Positions 18,399 through 28,273 of a stretch of 64,000 bases of DNA are shown here, piece after piece (position 1 is the first letter of the stretch; the number at the start of each line of letters is the position of its first letter). Location of the stretch: positions 124,001 through 188,000 of the forward strand of contig NZ_JAEMNV010000011.1 of NCBI RefSeq assembly GCF_016482825.1, in the 5' to 3' direction. This DNA comes from Antrihabitans stalagmiti. Its GTDB lineage: Bacteria; Actinomycetota; Actinomycetes; Mycobacteriales; Mycobacteriaceae. The translations under genes and the position numbers were made by a program. The notes under the pieces were generated by a model, which was given only the letters and a program-made list of their open reading frames with translations, was not told the origin of the DNA and did not search any database.

Positions 18399-19235
18399 AT
18401 GGGCAAGTTCGAGGGCAAAGTCGCCGTCATCACCGGAGCATCGGCAGGCATGGGCCGAAGCTTGGCGGTCGAACTCGCTCGCCGCGGGGCGAAACTCGCC
18501 ATCTGCGACCTGAACGCCGCAGGTCTCGAAGAAACAGCTCGGCAGTGTCGGGCCCTCGGCGCGGAGGTGAAGGTCGACCTCATCAACGTCGCAGAACGCG
18601 AAAACGTGCTGAGCTGGGCTGATGCCGTGGCCGAGCACTTCGGTGCGGTGCACTACGTGTTCAACAACGCAGGCATCGCATTCAGCGGAACCGTAGAGAA
18701 GACCGAATTCAAAGACTTCGAACGCGTCATGGACGTCGACTTCTGGGGCGTCGTCAACGGCACGAAGGCCTTCCTTCCCCACCTGTTGGCAACCGGTGAC
18801 GGACATGTCGTCAACACATCGAGCGTCTTCGGCCTGTTTTCCATGCCGACCCAGAGTGCCTACAACGCCGCCAAGTTCGCGGTGCGCGGCTTCACCGAGT
18901 CGTTCCGCCAGGAGATGCTGTTCACCAAGCAGCCGATCAAGGTGACGTGTGTCCACCCCGGCGGCATCAAGACCGACATCGCGAAGAACAGTACGACCGC
19001 CGATGGCGACGGGCTCGAGGCGTTCAATCAACTCTTCGACAAAATCGCCACCACCAGTGCAGATTCCGCCGCCAAGACCATCCTCAAGGGCGTCGAGCGC
19101 GGCGACGCGAAGATTCTCGTCGGCTACGACGCACATGCACTCGATCTGCTCATTCGACTCAGCGGTTCGTCCTACCAGCGTGCATTCGCCGAGATCGGCG
19201 GCCGACTGCTGCCGAAGAACTTCCTCAAGAAGTAG
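18399..19235 (+). CDS. SDR-family oxidoreductase
   Basis: 278-residue classical-type short-chain dehydrogenase. Cofactor motif VITGASAGMGRSLA, NNAG, and catalytic YNAAK (in TQSAYNAAKFAVRGFTESF) are intact. The C-terminal ~50 residues (VERGDAKILVGYDAHALDLLIRLSGSSYQRAF) resemble mycobacterial and rhodococcal SDRs of unknown substrate. It sits between the phenol hydroxylase and pcaJI but has its own upstream region with a candidate operator, so membership in the phenol regulon is not established. Confidence 0.88.
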   Translation: MGKFEGKVAVITGASAGMGRSLAVELARRGAKLAICDLNAAGLEETARQCRALGAEVKVDLINVAERENVLSWADAVAEHFGAVHYVFNNAGIAFSGTVEKTEFKDFERVMDVDFWGVVNGTKAFLPHLLATGDGHVVNTSSVFGLFSMPTQSAYNAAKFAVRGFTESFRQEMLFTKQPIKVTCVHPGGIKTDIAKNSTTADGDGLEAFNQLFDKIATTSADSAAKTILKGVERGDAKILVGYDAHALDLLIRLSGSSYQRAFAEIGGRLLPKNFLKK

Positions 19236-19240
19236 TTCGC

Positions 19241-19885
19241 TCAGCTCGCGTGAACGTGATCGAGGATCCGAGCTCCCGTCGCGGCTCGGACCTCGTCCAC
19301 AGTCACTCCCGGCGCCGTCTCCAGCAGAACGAGACCGTCGGGAGTGACGTCGAGTACCGCCATATCGGTGACAATCCTTTGTACACAACCCAATCCGGTC
19401 AGCGGCAAGGTGCACTCGTCGAGGATCTTGTGGGCACCGCTCTTCGAGACGTGTTCCATCATGACGATGACTTTGCGCGCGCCGTGGACCAGATCCATCG
19501 CGCCACCCATCCCTTTGACCATGTGGCCGGGAATCATCCAGTTCGCTAGATCGCCCTTCGCGCTGACCTGCATCGCACCGAGCACGGCGACGTCGACCTG
19601 ACCGCCGCGGATCATTCCGAACGACGCCGACGAGTCGAAGTACGACGCACCAGGCAACACGGTGATCGTCTCCTTGCCCGCGTTGATCAGCTCGGGGTCG
19701 AGTTCGTCTTCGGTCGGATACGGACCGACGCCGAGGACGCCGTTCTCGGAATGCAGCACGACCGTGATGTGCGGCGAGAGAAAGCCGGGAACGAGGGTCG
19801 GCATGCCGATGCCCAGATTGACGTACTGCCCGTCTTCGAGTTCCTGTGCGACTCTTGCCGCCATCTGCTCACGAGTCAGTTTCAC
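19241..19885 (-). CDS. pcaJ: 3-oxoadipate:succinyl-CoA transferase subunit B
   Basis: 214 residues, beta subunit of family I CoA-transferases. The catalytic glutamate lies in [11 protein letters not shown], preceded by [15 protein letters not shown] and followed by GGHVDV-like [23 protein letters not shown]. With the alpha subunit it transfers CoA from succinyl-CoA to 3-oxoadipate. The start overlaps the pcaI stop by four bases (ATGA), so the two are translationally coupled. General succinyl-CoA:3-ketoacid CoA-transferase (ScoB) is the alternative; the surrounding pca and cat genes favour PcaJ. Confidence 0.88.
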   Translation of the reverse strand: MKLTREQMAARVAQELEDGQYVNLGIGMPTLVPGFLSPHITVVLHSENGVLGVGPYPTEDELDPELINAGKETITVLPGASYFDSSASFGMIRGGQVDVAVLGAMQVSAKGDLANWMIPGHMVKGMGGAMDLVHGARKVIVMMEHVSKSGAHKILDECTLPLTGLGCVQRIVTDMAVLDVTPDGLVLLETAPGVTVDEVRAATGARILDHVHAS

Positions 19886-20643
19886 GACCGCACCGTCCTC
19901 TTCTCGATTCCCACGGTCACTTTGCCGACGTGGACGACTCGCTGCACATGAATGCCCGGCGTGTGTACCTCGTCGGGATCGATCTCTCCTGGCTCGACCA
20001 GATGCTCGACCTGCGCGATAGTGATTCTGCCCGCGGCCGCCGCAGGCGGATTGAAGTTCCGCGCGCTCCGTCGGTAGACGAGATTGCCGTGCCTATCGCC
20101 TTTCCAGGCATGAACGAGTGCGTAATCGGTGACGATGCCTCGTTCCATGACGTAGGTCGTTCCGTCGAATTCGCGTGTCTCCTTCGGCGAGGACGCAACT
20201 GCGATCCCGCCGCTGCCGTCGTAGCGCAGTGGCAGTCCACCGTCTGCCACCTGCGTGCCGACGCCTGCGGGCGTGAAGAACGCCGGAATGCCGGCACCAC
20301 CCGCACGCATCCGTTCGGCGAGCGTGCCCTGCGGCGTCAGTTCGACCTCGAGTTCACCGGAGAGATACTGCCTGGCGAACTCCTTGTTGTCGCCGACGTA
20401 CGAGCTGATCGTGCGCCGAATACGGTACTCGGCCAGCAGCACCCCGAGACCGAATCCTGAAGTGCCGCAGTTGTTGCTGACAGTTTCGAGGTCCGTCGCA
20501 CCCTGTTCGAGAAGCGCGTTGATCAGCACCTCCGGTACGCCGACCAGACCAAATCCGCCGACCGCGAGAGATGCGCCGTCCGCAATATCTGCGACGGCTT
20601 CCGCCGCGGTGGTAACAACCTTGTCCATCATAAAATCGAGCAT
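19882..20643 (-). CDS. pcaI: 3-oxoadipate:succinyl-CoA transferase subunit A
   Basis: 253 residues, alpha subunit of family I CoA-transferase: [21 protein letters not shown] near the N-terminus, the [14 protein letters not shown] region, and [17 protein letters not shown]. Start candidates are the ATGs at 20643, 20631 and 20628; no strong SD separates them, and 20643 is given. The gene is divergent from pcaD across a 129-base region that holds GTGAAC repeats, and it is followed by overlapping pcaJ. The pair delivers 3-oxoadipyl-CoA to the thiolase encoded at 22364. Confidence 0.88.
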   Translation of the reverse strand: MLDFMMDKVVTTAAEAVADIADGASLAVGGFGLVGVPEVLINALLEQGATDLETVSNNCGTSGFGLGVLLAEYRIRRTISSYVGDNKEFARQYLSGELEVELTPQGTLAERMRAGGAGIPAFFTPAGVGTQVADGGLPLRYDGSGGIAVASSPKETREFDGTTYVMERGIVTDYALVHAWKGDRHGNLVYRRSARNFNPPAAAAGRITIAQVEHLVEPGEIDPDEVHTPGIHVQRVVHVGKVTVGIEKRTVRS

Positions 20644-20662
20644 ACCCAGGTCGGTGCGTATT

Positions 20663-20730
20663 GTGAACTAGCGTTCGTATAGTGAACACGCGATTGCGTG
20701 CGACCTCTCTCGGCAGCTAATCTTGTTCAC
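20663..20730. promoter_or_regulatory. pcaI-pcaD divergent control region with GTGAAC repeats
   Basis: Two direct GTGAAC hexamers (20663-20668 and 20682-20687, 19 bases apart) and one inverted copy GTTCAC (20725-20730) lie between the divergent pcaI and pcaD starts. Spacing of about two helical turns fits an IclR-type regulator such as the PcaR encoded at 21549. Binding is inferred, not shown. Confidence 0.45.
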
Positions 20731-20772
20731 ATAGCGCATACCCGTCCAGATACCGAACATGAGGTCCCGAGA

Positions 20773-21552
20773 GTGTCCGTCGAACTCGCCTACCAACTCA
20801 CCGGCAACTCGGTCGACAATCCGACGATCGTGCTGCTCGGCTCACTCGGGTCCGACCGGTCGATGTGGAATCCGCAGGTGACAGCTCTGTCCGCAACGCA
20901 CGCAGTGCTGACGGTCGACCTGCGCGGTCATGGCGAATCACCAACTCCGACCGGGCCGTATTCGATCCGGTCCCTCGCCGGCGACGTCGTCGCGTTGCTC
21001 GACAAACTGGAGCTGACGTCGGTCGACCTCGTCGGGTTGTCTCTCGGCGGAGCGATCGCACAGTCGATTGCCGTCGACCATTCCGACAGGGTTCGCACTC
21101 TGACGCTGATTTGCACGGCCGCACGCTTCGGCGTACCGCAGGGGTGGATCGATCGCGCCGCGGCGGTACGTTCCAACGGAACCGGGTCGATTGCCGCTAC
21201 TGTCGTCAGCCGTTGGTACACAACGGATTACGCCGCACAACATCCCGACCTGATCGCGCGATCGGTCTCGATGATCGAGAACACCGACGACGAAGGTTAC
21301 GCATCCTGCTGCGAGGCCATCGCCGGCTGGGACGGTCGTGACGATCTCGCTCGTATCTCCGCTCCCACTCTCGTGATCGCGGGCGAACAAGATCCAGCGA
21401 CAACTCCTGCCGACCTTCGGATCATCTCCGAAGTGATCCCGAATTCCGTTCTCCACGTGTTGGATCCGGCCGCGCACCTGGCCAGCGTCGAGCAGGCCGA
21501 TCGCGTGAACGCATTGGTCACCGACCACATCACGACGGCAGCGCGAACATGA
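20773..21552 (+). CDS. pcaD: 3-oxoadipate enol-lactonase
   Basis: Alpha/beta-hydrolase of 259 residues, the usual PcaD size, which hydrolyses 3-oxoadipate enol-lactone to 3-oxoadipate. Catalytic triad candidates are Ser in GLSLGGAIAQ, Asp in AGEQDPATTP, and His in PAAHLASVEQ. The GTG at 20773 has GAGG eight bases upstream. A longer in-frame ATG at 20698 would place 25 residues over the control region. In several rhodococci this position is filled by PcaL, a fusion to 4-carboxymuconolactone decarboxylase; here only the lactonase half is present. The stop overlaps pcaR (ATGA). Confidence 0.87.
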   Translation: MSVELAYQLTGNSVDNPTIVLLGSLGSDRSMWNPQVTALSATHAVLTVDLRGHGESPTPTGPYSIRSLAGDVVALLDKLELTSVDLVGLSLGGAIAQSIAVDHSDRVRTLTLICTAARFGVPQGWIDRAAAVRSNGTGSIAATVVSRWYTTDYAAQHPDLIARSVSMIENTDDEGYASCCEAIAGWDGRDDLARISAPTLVIAGEQDPATTPADLRIISEVIPNSVLHVLDPAAHLASVEQADRVNALVTDHITTAART

Positions 21553-22322
21553 CGGAACCGACGACCGATTACGTCCAGTCCCTCGCCCGTGGCCTCGCCG
21601 TCATTCGAGCTTTCGACGCTGAACATCCGCATCAGACGCTGAGCGACGTCGCCAAAGCCACCGACCTCACCCGGGCCACTGCGCGGCGCTTCCTGTTGAC
21701 CCTGACCGAACTCGGCTACGTGCGATCCGACGGTTCGCTGTTCTCGCTGACGCCGCGGGTACTCGAGCTCGGCTACAGCTATCTGTCGAGCCTCACGCTG
21801 CCCGAGGTCGCGCGCCCGCATCTGGAGGCACTTGCCAAGCGTGTCAACGAATCCGCGTCGGTATCGATCCTCGACGGCACCGATGTCGTCTACGTCGCGC
21901 GAGTTCCGGTCAGCCGAATCATGACCGTGTCCATCACCATCGGAACCCGATTCCCCGCGTATGCCACCTCGATGGGACGCGTCCTACTCGCGGGACTCTC
22001 GCGCGATGATCTCGATGCCTACCTTGCGGATGCCGACCTCCGACCGCTGACCGTTCGTACGATCTCGTCCAAAGATGTTCTACGCAAGGAGATCTCGCGA
22101 GTTCGCGGTGCAGGGTTCTGCGTCGTCGACTCGGAACTGGAACAGGGTCTGCGCTCGCTGGCCGCGCCGATACGCGATCACCACGGCACCGTTGTTGCGG
22201 CCGTGAATATTTCGACACAGTCGTCGCGCTACACGGCGACCGAGGTACGCAAGAACCTGCTACCCGCTCTCCTCGCCACCGCCGACGCAATACACGTCGA
22301 CCTCACCCGACTCGTGAATTAA
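21549..22322 (+). CDS. pcaR: IclR-family regulator PcaR
   Basis: 257 residues. The N-terminal winged helix (SDVAKATDLTRATARRFLLTLTELGYV) is followed by the IclR effector domain (VSRIMTVSITIGTRFPAYATSMGRVLLA). PcaR-type regulators respond to 3-oxoadipate-pathway intermediates and control the pca genes. It is coupled to pcaD by an ATGA overlap and lies before pcaF, the D/L-R-F order seen in rhodococci. It is distinct from, but clearly related to, the IclR protein at 23614. Confidence 0.87.
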   Translation: MTEPTTDYVQSLARGLAVIRAFDAEHPHQTLSDVAKATDLTRATARRFLLTLTELGYVRSDGSLFSLTPRVLELGYSYLSSLTLPEVARPHLEALAKRVNESASVSILDGTDVVYVARVPVSRIMTVSITIGTRFPAYATSMGRVLLAGLSRDDLDAYLADADLRPLTVRTISSKDVLRKEISRVRGAGFCVVDSELEQGLRSLAAPIRDHHGTVVAAVNISTQSSRYTATEVRKNLLPALLATADAIHVDLTRLVN

Positions 22323-22363
22323 CCCACATCAAGAACCACCCACATCAAGATTTAGGACAGATC

Positions 22364-23581
22364 ATGCCCGACGCCGTCATCTGCGAGCCAGTACGAACCC
22401 CGGTCGGACGCTTCGGCGGAGTGTTCAAAGACATTGCGCCGCAGGTTCTTGCGTCGACACTCATCACAGAGATCGTGACACGGACGGGTATCTCCGGAGC
22501 CGATATCGACGACGTCATCCTCGGCCAATCCTCACCCAACGGCGAGGCGCCCGCGATCGGTCGGGTCGCCGCGCTGGACGCGGGCCTCGGCATCGACGTG
22601 CCCGGCATGCAGATCGATCGGCGTTGCGGGTCAGGTCTGCAGGCAGTGATTCACGCTTGCATGCAGGTCGCGACCGGCGCGAGCGACCTCGTTCTCGCCG
22701 GTGGCGTCGAGTCGATGAGTCAAGCCGAGTTCTACGCGACCGGTATGCGGTGGGGCATCAAAGGTGACGGAGTTGCGCTGTCCGATCGACTGGCGCGAGC
22801 CCGCGTCACAGCCGGCGGGAAGCACTATCCGGTGCCTGGCGGCATGATCGAGACCGCAGAGAATCTGCGCGCCGAGTTTTCGATCTCCCGCGCCGACCAG
22901 GATACGTACGCAGTCCAGTCGCATCAGCGCGCGGTGGCCGCGCAGACTTCTGGCCGTTTTGCCGACGAGATCGTGGGAGTACATGTCCCCCAGCGTAAAT
23001 CCGGCACCGTGCTCGTCGAGACCGACGAACACCCGCGAGCCGATACAACAGTCGAAACCCTCGGCGGCCTGCGAGCGATACGGGCCAAGATCGATCCCGA
23101 CTCGACGGTGACCGCGGGTAACGCAAGCGGACAGAACGACGGCGCGGCGATCTGCATCGTGACGACGCCGGAGCGTGCTCGGCAGCTCGGTCTGCGGCCG
23201 CTGGCGACGCTGGCAAGTTGGGCGGTGGCGGGTGTTCCGCCGCGGACGATGGGGATCGGTCCGGTGCCTGCGACTGCAAAGGCGTTGGCGCGCTTGGACT
23301 TGACGCTCGCCGACATGGACGTGATCGAATTGAACGAGGCGTTCGCGGCGCAAACGCTTGCGGTGCTGCGGACGTGGGACCTGGCGCCGGACGATGCCCG
23401 GTTGAATCCGAACGGATCGGGTATCTCGCTCGGGCATCCGGTCGGAGCGACCGGCGGCAGAATTCTGGCGACCCTGCTGCGTGAGATGGAACGTCGCGAC
23501 GCCAACTATGGGCTGGAGACCATGTGCATCGGCGGTGGCCAGGGCCTCGCCGCGGTTTTCAGGGCGCTACGCGCCTCGTGA
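22364..23581 (+). CDS. pcaF: 3-oxoadipyl-CoA thiolase
   Basis: Thiolase of 405 residues. The nucleophile Cys88 lies in IDRRCGSGLQAVIHA, His358 in GHPVGATGGRI, and the second active-site Cys388 in ETMCIGGGQG. It would cleave 3-oxoadipyl-CoA to succinyl-CoA and acetyl-CoA, the last step of the beta-ketoadipate pathway. The assignment to PcaF rests on its place after pcaD-pcaR and opposite pcaIJ; a general acetyl-CoA acetyltransferase is the alternative. The stop codon lies inside the left arm of a terminator hairpin (23573-23622). Confidence 0.85.
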   Translation: MPDAVICEPVRTPVGRFGGVFKDIAPQVLASTLITEIVTRTGISGADIDDVILGQSSPNGEAPAIGRVAALDAGLGIDVPGMQIDRRCGSGLQAVIHACMQVATGASDLVLAGGVESMSQAEFYATGMRWGIKGDGVALSDRLARARVTAGGKHYPVPGGMIETAENLRAEFSISRADQDTYAVQSHQRAVAAQTSGRFADEIVGVHVPQRKSGTVLVETDEHPRADTTVETLGGLRAIRAKIDPDSTVTAGNASGQNDGAAICIVTTPERARQLGLRPLATLASWAVAGVPPRTMGIGPVPATAKALARLDLTLADMDVIELNEAFAAQTLAVLRTWDLAPDDARLNPNGSGISLGHPVGATGGRILATLLREMERRDANYGLETMCIGGGQGLAAVFRALRAS

Positions 23582-23622
23582 GTCCTTCCGGAGGGCCTGA
23601 CCTCCTGAAAGACTCACGAGGC
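23573..23622. terminator. Bidirectional terminator hairpin between pcaF and catR
   Basis: Outer arms 23573-23584 and 23611-23622 are exact complements (GCCTCGTGAGTC). The inner parts CTTCCGGAGG and CCTCCTGAAAG pair nearly completely. The left arm overlaps the pcaF stop and the right arm overlaps the stop of the convergent IclR gene, so it probably ends both transcripts. Its core resembles the hairpin at 37009-37050. Confidence 0.75.
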
Positions 23623-24399
23623 GAAGCCTAAATCGGCGCTCAAATCGGCCGCCGCACGCAGCACGATCGGCACAGCGTGTTCGCGGAACTGCTCCGGTGT
23701 GTTGCGGGCCGTCGAGGTCGAGCACGCGATGACGCCGACGACCGTGCCGCGCGCATCTCGCACGGGCGCCGCCACGGAGATCAGGCCCTTCTCCAGTTCC
23801 TCCGACGTCAGCGCGTAACCCTGTTCGCGGACCCGAGCCAACTCGATTCGCAGCGCCTCGGGCGAGGTGATGGTGCCTTCGACAAGTTTCTCGAAACGGG
23901 AATTCGCGACCACATCGTCGACCGTCTCCGCCGACGCCCATGCGAGCAGGGCGCGGCCCATCGATGTGGCGTAGGCAGGCACCCTGGTGCCGACCGAGAC
24001 GTTGATGCTCATGATTCGGCGCACAGGAACCCGAGCGGCGTACACGACGTCGACCCCGTCCAACACTCCGAGAGATGCTGACTCTTCGGTCTTTTCGGCA
24101 ACTTCGAGCAGTCGCGGCATTGCGGACTCCAGCAGTGTGTTGGTCGCCGAATAGTGCTGGCCGATGCTCAGCACACGTGGCGTCAGCGACCACCGGGTTC
24201 CCGCACCCGTCACGTATCCCAGACGTTGCAGGGTCAGCAGTATGCGACGCACGGCAGGCCTGGACAGGTCCGTTGCCGACGCCAACTCAGCGAGCGTCGG
24301 ATTCGGGCGATCCGCGTCGAAGGCGAGCAGGACAGCGAATCCACGTTCGATGCTCTGGATGTAGTCGCGGTCGTTCTCGGGCAACTTCTCCGACGTCAT
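23614..24399 (-). CDS. catR: IclR-family regulator CatR
   Basis: 261 residues. Winged helix (LAELASATDLSRPAVRRILLTLQRLGYV) plus IclR effector domain (VRRIMSINVSVGTRVPAYATSMGRALLA). It is divergent from catABC, the arrangement of rhodococcal catR, where an IclR-type repressor controls catechol degradation in response to muconate-type effectors. Palindromic GTACGC motifs lie in the shared promoter region. The gene ends inside the hairpin shared with pcaF. Confidence 0.87.
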   Translation of the reverse strand: MTSEKLPENDRDYIQSIERGFAVLLAFDADRPNPTLAELASATDLSRPAVRRILLTLQRLGYVTGAGTRWSLTPRVLSIGQHYSATNTLLESAMPRLLEVAEKTEESASLGVLDGVDVVYAARVPVRRIMSINVSVGTRVPAYATSMGRALLAWASAETVDDVVANSRFEKLVEGTITSPEALRIELARVREQGYALTSEELEKGLISVAAPVRDARGTVVGVIACSTSTARNTPEQFREHAVPIVLRAAADLSADLGFAS

Positions 24400-24447
24400 T
24401 CACCCCTCCACACGGTTGACAATCCGTTGTGACAGCGCGCACAGTAG

Positions 24448-25416
<969 letters not shown>

Positions 25417-25449
25417 ACGAAACCGCCCGTCACACAAAAGGATCGGTAA

Positions 25450-26571
25450 ATGAACGACCTGACCATCGCCTCCGTCGAGACGACGATTCTCGACGTCCCA
25501 CTCATCCGGCCGCACAAGTTCGCGACCACGTCCATGTCGGCGCAACCGCTGCTGCTCGTCGCGATCAGGACGTCAGGTGGAGCCATCGGCTACGGCGAAG
25601 GTGTCGTGCCCGGCGGACCCTGGTGGGGTGGCGAGTCGGTCGAAACGATGCAGGTCCTCATCGAGCGTTACATGGTGCCGATACTGCTCGGCCGCAGGGT
25701 CGACGAGATCACGGGCGTGCTTGCCGACATCGACCGGGTTGTTGCCAAAGCGCAATTCGCAAAGGCTGCAATCGATGTCGCCATGCACGATGCCTGGGCA
25801 CGCAGCCTCGGAGTGCCCGTACACACATTGCTCGGCGGCGCATTTCGGCACAGCATCGACGTCACGTGGGCACTCGGCGCCGCGCCTGCGGCCGAGATCG
25901 TCGAGGAAGCACAAGCGAAGCTGGTCGCTCGGATGAACTTCAGTTTCAAACTCAAGATGGGCGCCCTGGATCCGGAGACCGATACCCGACGAATCATCGA
26001 AATCGCGCAGGCACTGCAGGGCAAGGCGGGCGTCCGAGTCGATATCAACGCTCGGTGGGATCGGCTGACCGCGTTCAAGTACCTGCCTCGCCTTGCGACA
26101 GCGGGCGTCGAACTCGTCGAACAACCGACCCCAGGCGAACAGCTCGAGGTTCTCGCCGAAATCAATGCGCTGCTGCCGATTCCGGTGATGGCCGACGAGA
26201 GCGTCCTGACGCCGCACGACGCACTCGAGGTCGTCCGTCGTCGGGCTGCCGATGTCATCGCGATCAAGACGACGAAGTGCGGTGGCCTCAAACGCAGCCG
26301 CGACGTCGTAGCAGTGGCGAAGGCGGCGGGTATCTCGTGCCACGGGGCTACCTCGATCGAGGGTCCGATCGGCACAGCAGCCTCACTGCACTTCGCCTGC
26401 GCTGAACCCGGAATCGACTTCGGATCCGAACTTTTCGGTCCGCTGCTGTTCGACGAGGAATTGCTGCAAGAGCCACTTCGTTACTCCGAGGGACAACTTC
26501 ATCTGCCCGACGGGCCCGGTCTCGGCGTCGAACTCAACCTCGACGCAGTCAAGACCTGGACAAGAAACTAG
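25450..26571 (+). CDS. catB: Muconate cycloisomerase
   Basis: 373-residue enolase-superfamily enzyme converting cis,cis-muconate to (+)-muconolactone. The catalytic KxK pair is Lys167/Lys169 (FSFKLKMGA). Metal ligands Asp199 (VDINARW), Glu224 (LVEQP) and Asp249 (MADES) follow, and Lys273 (AIKTTKCGG) is on the opposite face. AAAGGA precedes the ATG. It is 33 bases after catA, in one operon with catC. Confidence 0.95.
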   Translation: MNDLTIASVETTILDVPLIRPHKFATTSMSAQPLLLVAIRTSGGAIGYGEGVVPGGPWWGGESVETMQVLIERYMVPILLGRRVDEITGVLADIDRVVAKAQFAKAAIDVAMHDAWARSLGVPVHTLLGGAFRHSIDVTWALGAAPAAEIVEEAQAKLVARMNFSFKLKMGALDPETDTRRIIEIAQALQGKAGVRVDINARWDRLTAFKYLPRLATAGVELVEQPTPGEQLEVLAEINALLPIPVMADESVLTPHDALEVVRRRAADVIAIKTTKCGGLKRSRDVVAVAKAAGISCHGATSIEGPIGTAASLHFACAEPGIDFGSELFGPLLFDEELLQEPLRYSEGQLHLPDGPGLGVELNLDAVKTWTRN

Positions 26572-26589
26572 CGAAGGCGACGACACACC

Positions 26590-26871
26590 ATGGCACTGTT
26601 CTATGTCCGTATGGACGTCGACATTCCGCTCGATCTCGACCCGACCGTTCGCACGGAAACCCTTGCGCGCGAAAAGGAATACTCACAGGAGCTGCAACGC
26701 GCCGGCAAATGGGTACACATCTGGCGAGTTGTGGGTCAGTACTCGAACATCAGCATCTTCGACGTCGAGTCACCTGACGAGTTGCACGAGATCCTCTGGA
26801 ACCTACCGCTGTTCGCCTACATGACGATGGAAGTACTGCCGTTGACGGGGCATCCCAGCTCCATCGCGTAG
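26590..26871 (+). CDS. catC: Muconolactone delta-isomerase
   Basis: 93 residues, the standard length of CatC. MALFYVRMDVDIPLDLDP at the N-terminus and the YSNISIFDVESPDELHEILWNLPLF core are typical. It isomerises muconolactone to 3-oxoadipate enol-lactone, the PcaD substrate. Last gene of the catABC operon, 18 bases after catB, and convergent with the next gene. Confidence 0.94.
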   Translation: MALFYVRMDVDIPLDLDPTVRTETLAREKEYSQELQRAGKWVHIWRVVGQYSNISIFDVESPDELHEILWNLPLFAYMTMEVLPLTGHPSSIA

Positions 26872-26873
26872 GA

Positions 26874-27554
26874 CTACTTGCCTTCCAGCCAGCGAACTTT
26901 CATGTCCATGTGGTTGCCGAGCCACTGCTGGAACTCTGCGGGCTCCGACAGCAGCGGAGGTGGCGGGGTCTCCCCCGGGAACAACAGTGTGCCGCTCTCC
27001 GGCTGCCCGACCTTGGTCGGTTCGGCCGCAGCGGGAACGGGTGCAGCCGGTGCCTCCACAGCTGGCGGCGCTGCGGCCTGAACCTCCGGCCGTGGTGCCA
27101 CCACAGGTGCAACGACCAGCGGAGCAACGACGGGTGCGACGACTGGACCGGGCACGACCGGTGCCGCGGCAGCCTCGGCCACAGGAACTTCTACCGGCGG
27201 CAATGCGGCAGCGGCGGGAATCTGCGGTACCAGTGCTGCTATCGACGGTAGGTCCAGCGGCGGCACAACGGCAGGTCCGGCGGCTTGGGTTGCCGAGGCG
27301 AGCGTCGCATCGTCGACGAACGCGCCTGTCAACACCGTCCCGACAGCGCCGGCGCCGATCGCGGCAACGGCTGCGGCCGCGAAAATGTGTCCCCTGCTCC
27401 AGGTTTGGCGGCCGCGGACCACGGCGTGGTGGGTGACCATGAAGGGCATGGCGGTGCCGACCCCCGCGGGTACGAGACCCGAGGGAACCAATGTGGGCAA
27501 TGCGAGGGAATGGCGCCCGACGGCCGGGCTTGCCTCGATGCTGTGACGGCCCAT
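26874..27554 (-). CDS. Ala/Pro/Val-rich envelope protein (MGRHS-type N-terminus)
   Basis: 226 residues. It starts MGRHSIEASP, an N-terminus seen in several actinobacterial cell-wall proteins. A hydrophobic helix (about residues 66-90, IFAAAAVAAIGAGAVGTVLTG) may serve as signal or anchor. A long low-complexity region of repeated VVAPVVAP and PAAP units follows, then a short C-terminal segment (FPGETPPPPLLSEPAEFQQWLGNHMDMKVRWLEGK). The ATG at 27554 has AAGG eight bases upstream; longer frames lack support. It is probably exported and wall-associated. Function unknown. Confidence 0.65.
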   Translation of the reverse strand: MGRHSIEASPAVGRHSLALPTLVPSGLVPAGVGTAMPFMVTHHAVVRGRQTWSRGHIFAAAAVAAIGAGAVGTVLTGAFVDDATLASATQAAGPAVVPPLDLPSIAALVPQIPAAAALPPVEVPVAEAAAAPVVPGPVVAPVVAPLVVAPVVAPRPEVQAAAPPAVEAPAAPVPAAAEPTKVGQPESGTLLFPGETPPPPLLSEPAEFQQWLGNHMDMKVRWLEGK

Positions 27555-27739
27555 GTTCTTGACCTTCGTCCGGCCTCGCGAAGCGAGGCGTTCGGTTGAT
27601 GAAACTGACAATACGGGACCCGAGACCGTTTCGTAACCTTTTCGTGATAGAAAAAAGACTCGACGGCCACGTGCCCGCAATCGTCCGCCGCGGCGACTCC
27701 AACCGTCAGGGTTTCCCTTTCGACTTTTCGTCGCTGGAT

Positions 27740-28207
27740 CGAGCGGCGAGTATGCAGCCGACCCACTGCACTCACTACACGAAAGCCGATCAGCCGGACA
27801 ACTGGTCGAGCCGACTCGGGCACGACCGCGCCTCGCGCGGCTTTCGCACCCGTGATATTCGGGATTCGGGCGGAACGCTTGCGCTCGGGTCCGACTGGCC
27901 GATTGCCCCGTACGACGCGCGCTCGATCATGGCCGATGCGCAGCTGCGGCGACCCGCGGGCGCACCCGATGTCGACCCGATCGGATCTGCCCAATCGCTG
28001 ACGGCCCGAATGGCGTTGGAAGGCTACACAACTCACTCGGCTGCTGCCGCAGGCCAATCCGCTGTCGCCGGCCGGATCGCTGTGGGGATGCGGGCCGACC
28101 TGACCGCCTTCGCCGTCGACCCGCTGACAGCCCCACCCGACGAACTCGCCGATGCCCCTGTGCTGCTGACCGTCGTCGCAGGAGAAGTCGGTCACAGGAC
28201 CCCTTGA
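27740..28207 (+). pseudogene. 5'-truncated amidohydrolase (YtcJ-like, amidohydrolase_3) remnant
   Basis: The last ~155 codons of the open frame match the C-terminal third of YtcJ-type amidohydrolases: SMQPTHCTHYTKADQPDNWSSRLG, LALGSDWPIAPYDARS with a metal-site Asp, and ATFAVDP-like LTAFAVDPLTAPPDELADAPVLLTVVAGE. The N-terminal two thirds, including the first metal-binding histidines, are absent. Sequence upstream of about 27740 instead belongs to the promoter side of the divergent MGRHS gene. An in-frame ATG at 27596 keeps the frame open, but a working enzyme is not expected. Confidence 0.8.
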
Positions 28208-28273
28208 CGGTCATATCCGCTGGCGGGGCAATATTGGCGGGACGCGATCACGACGACTGGAGGCTCTTCTGCC

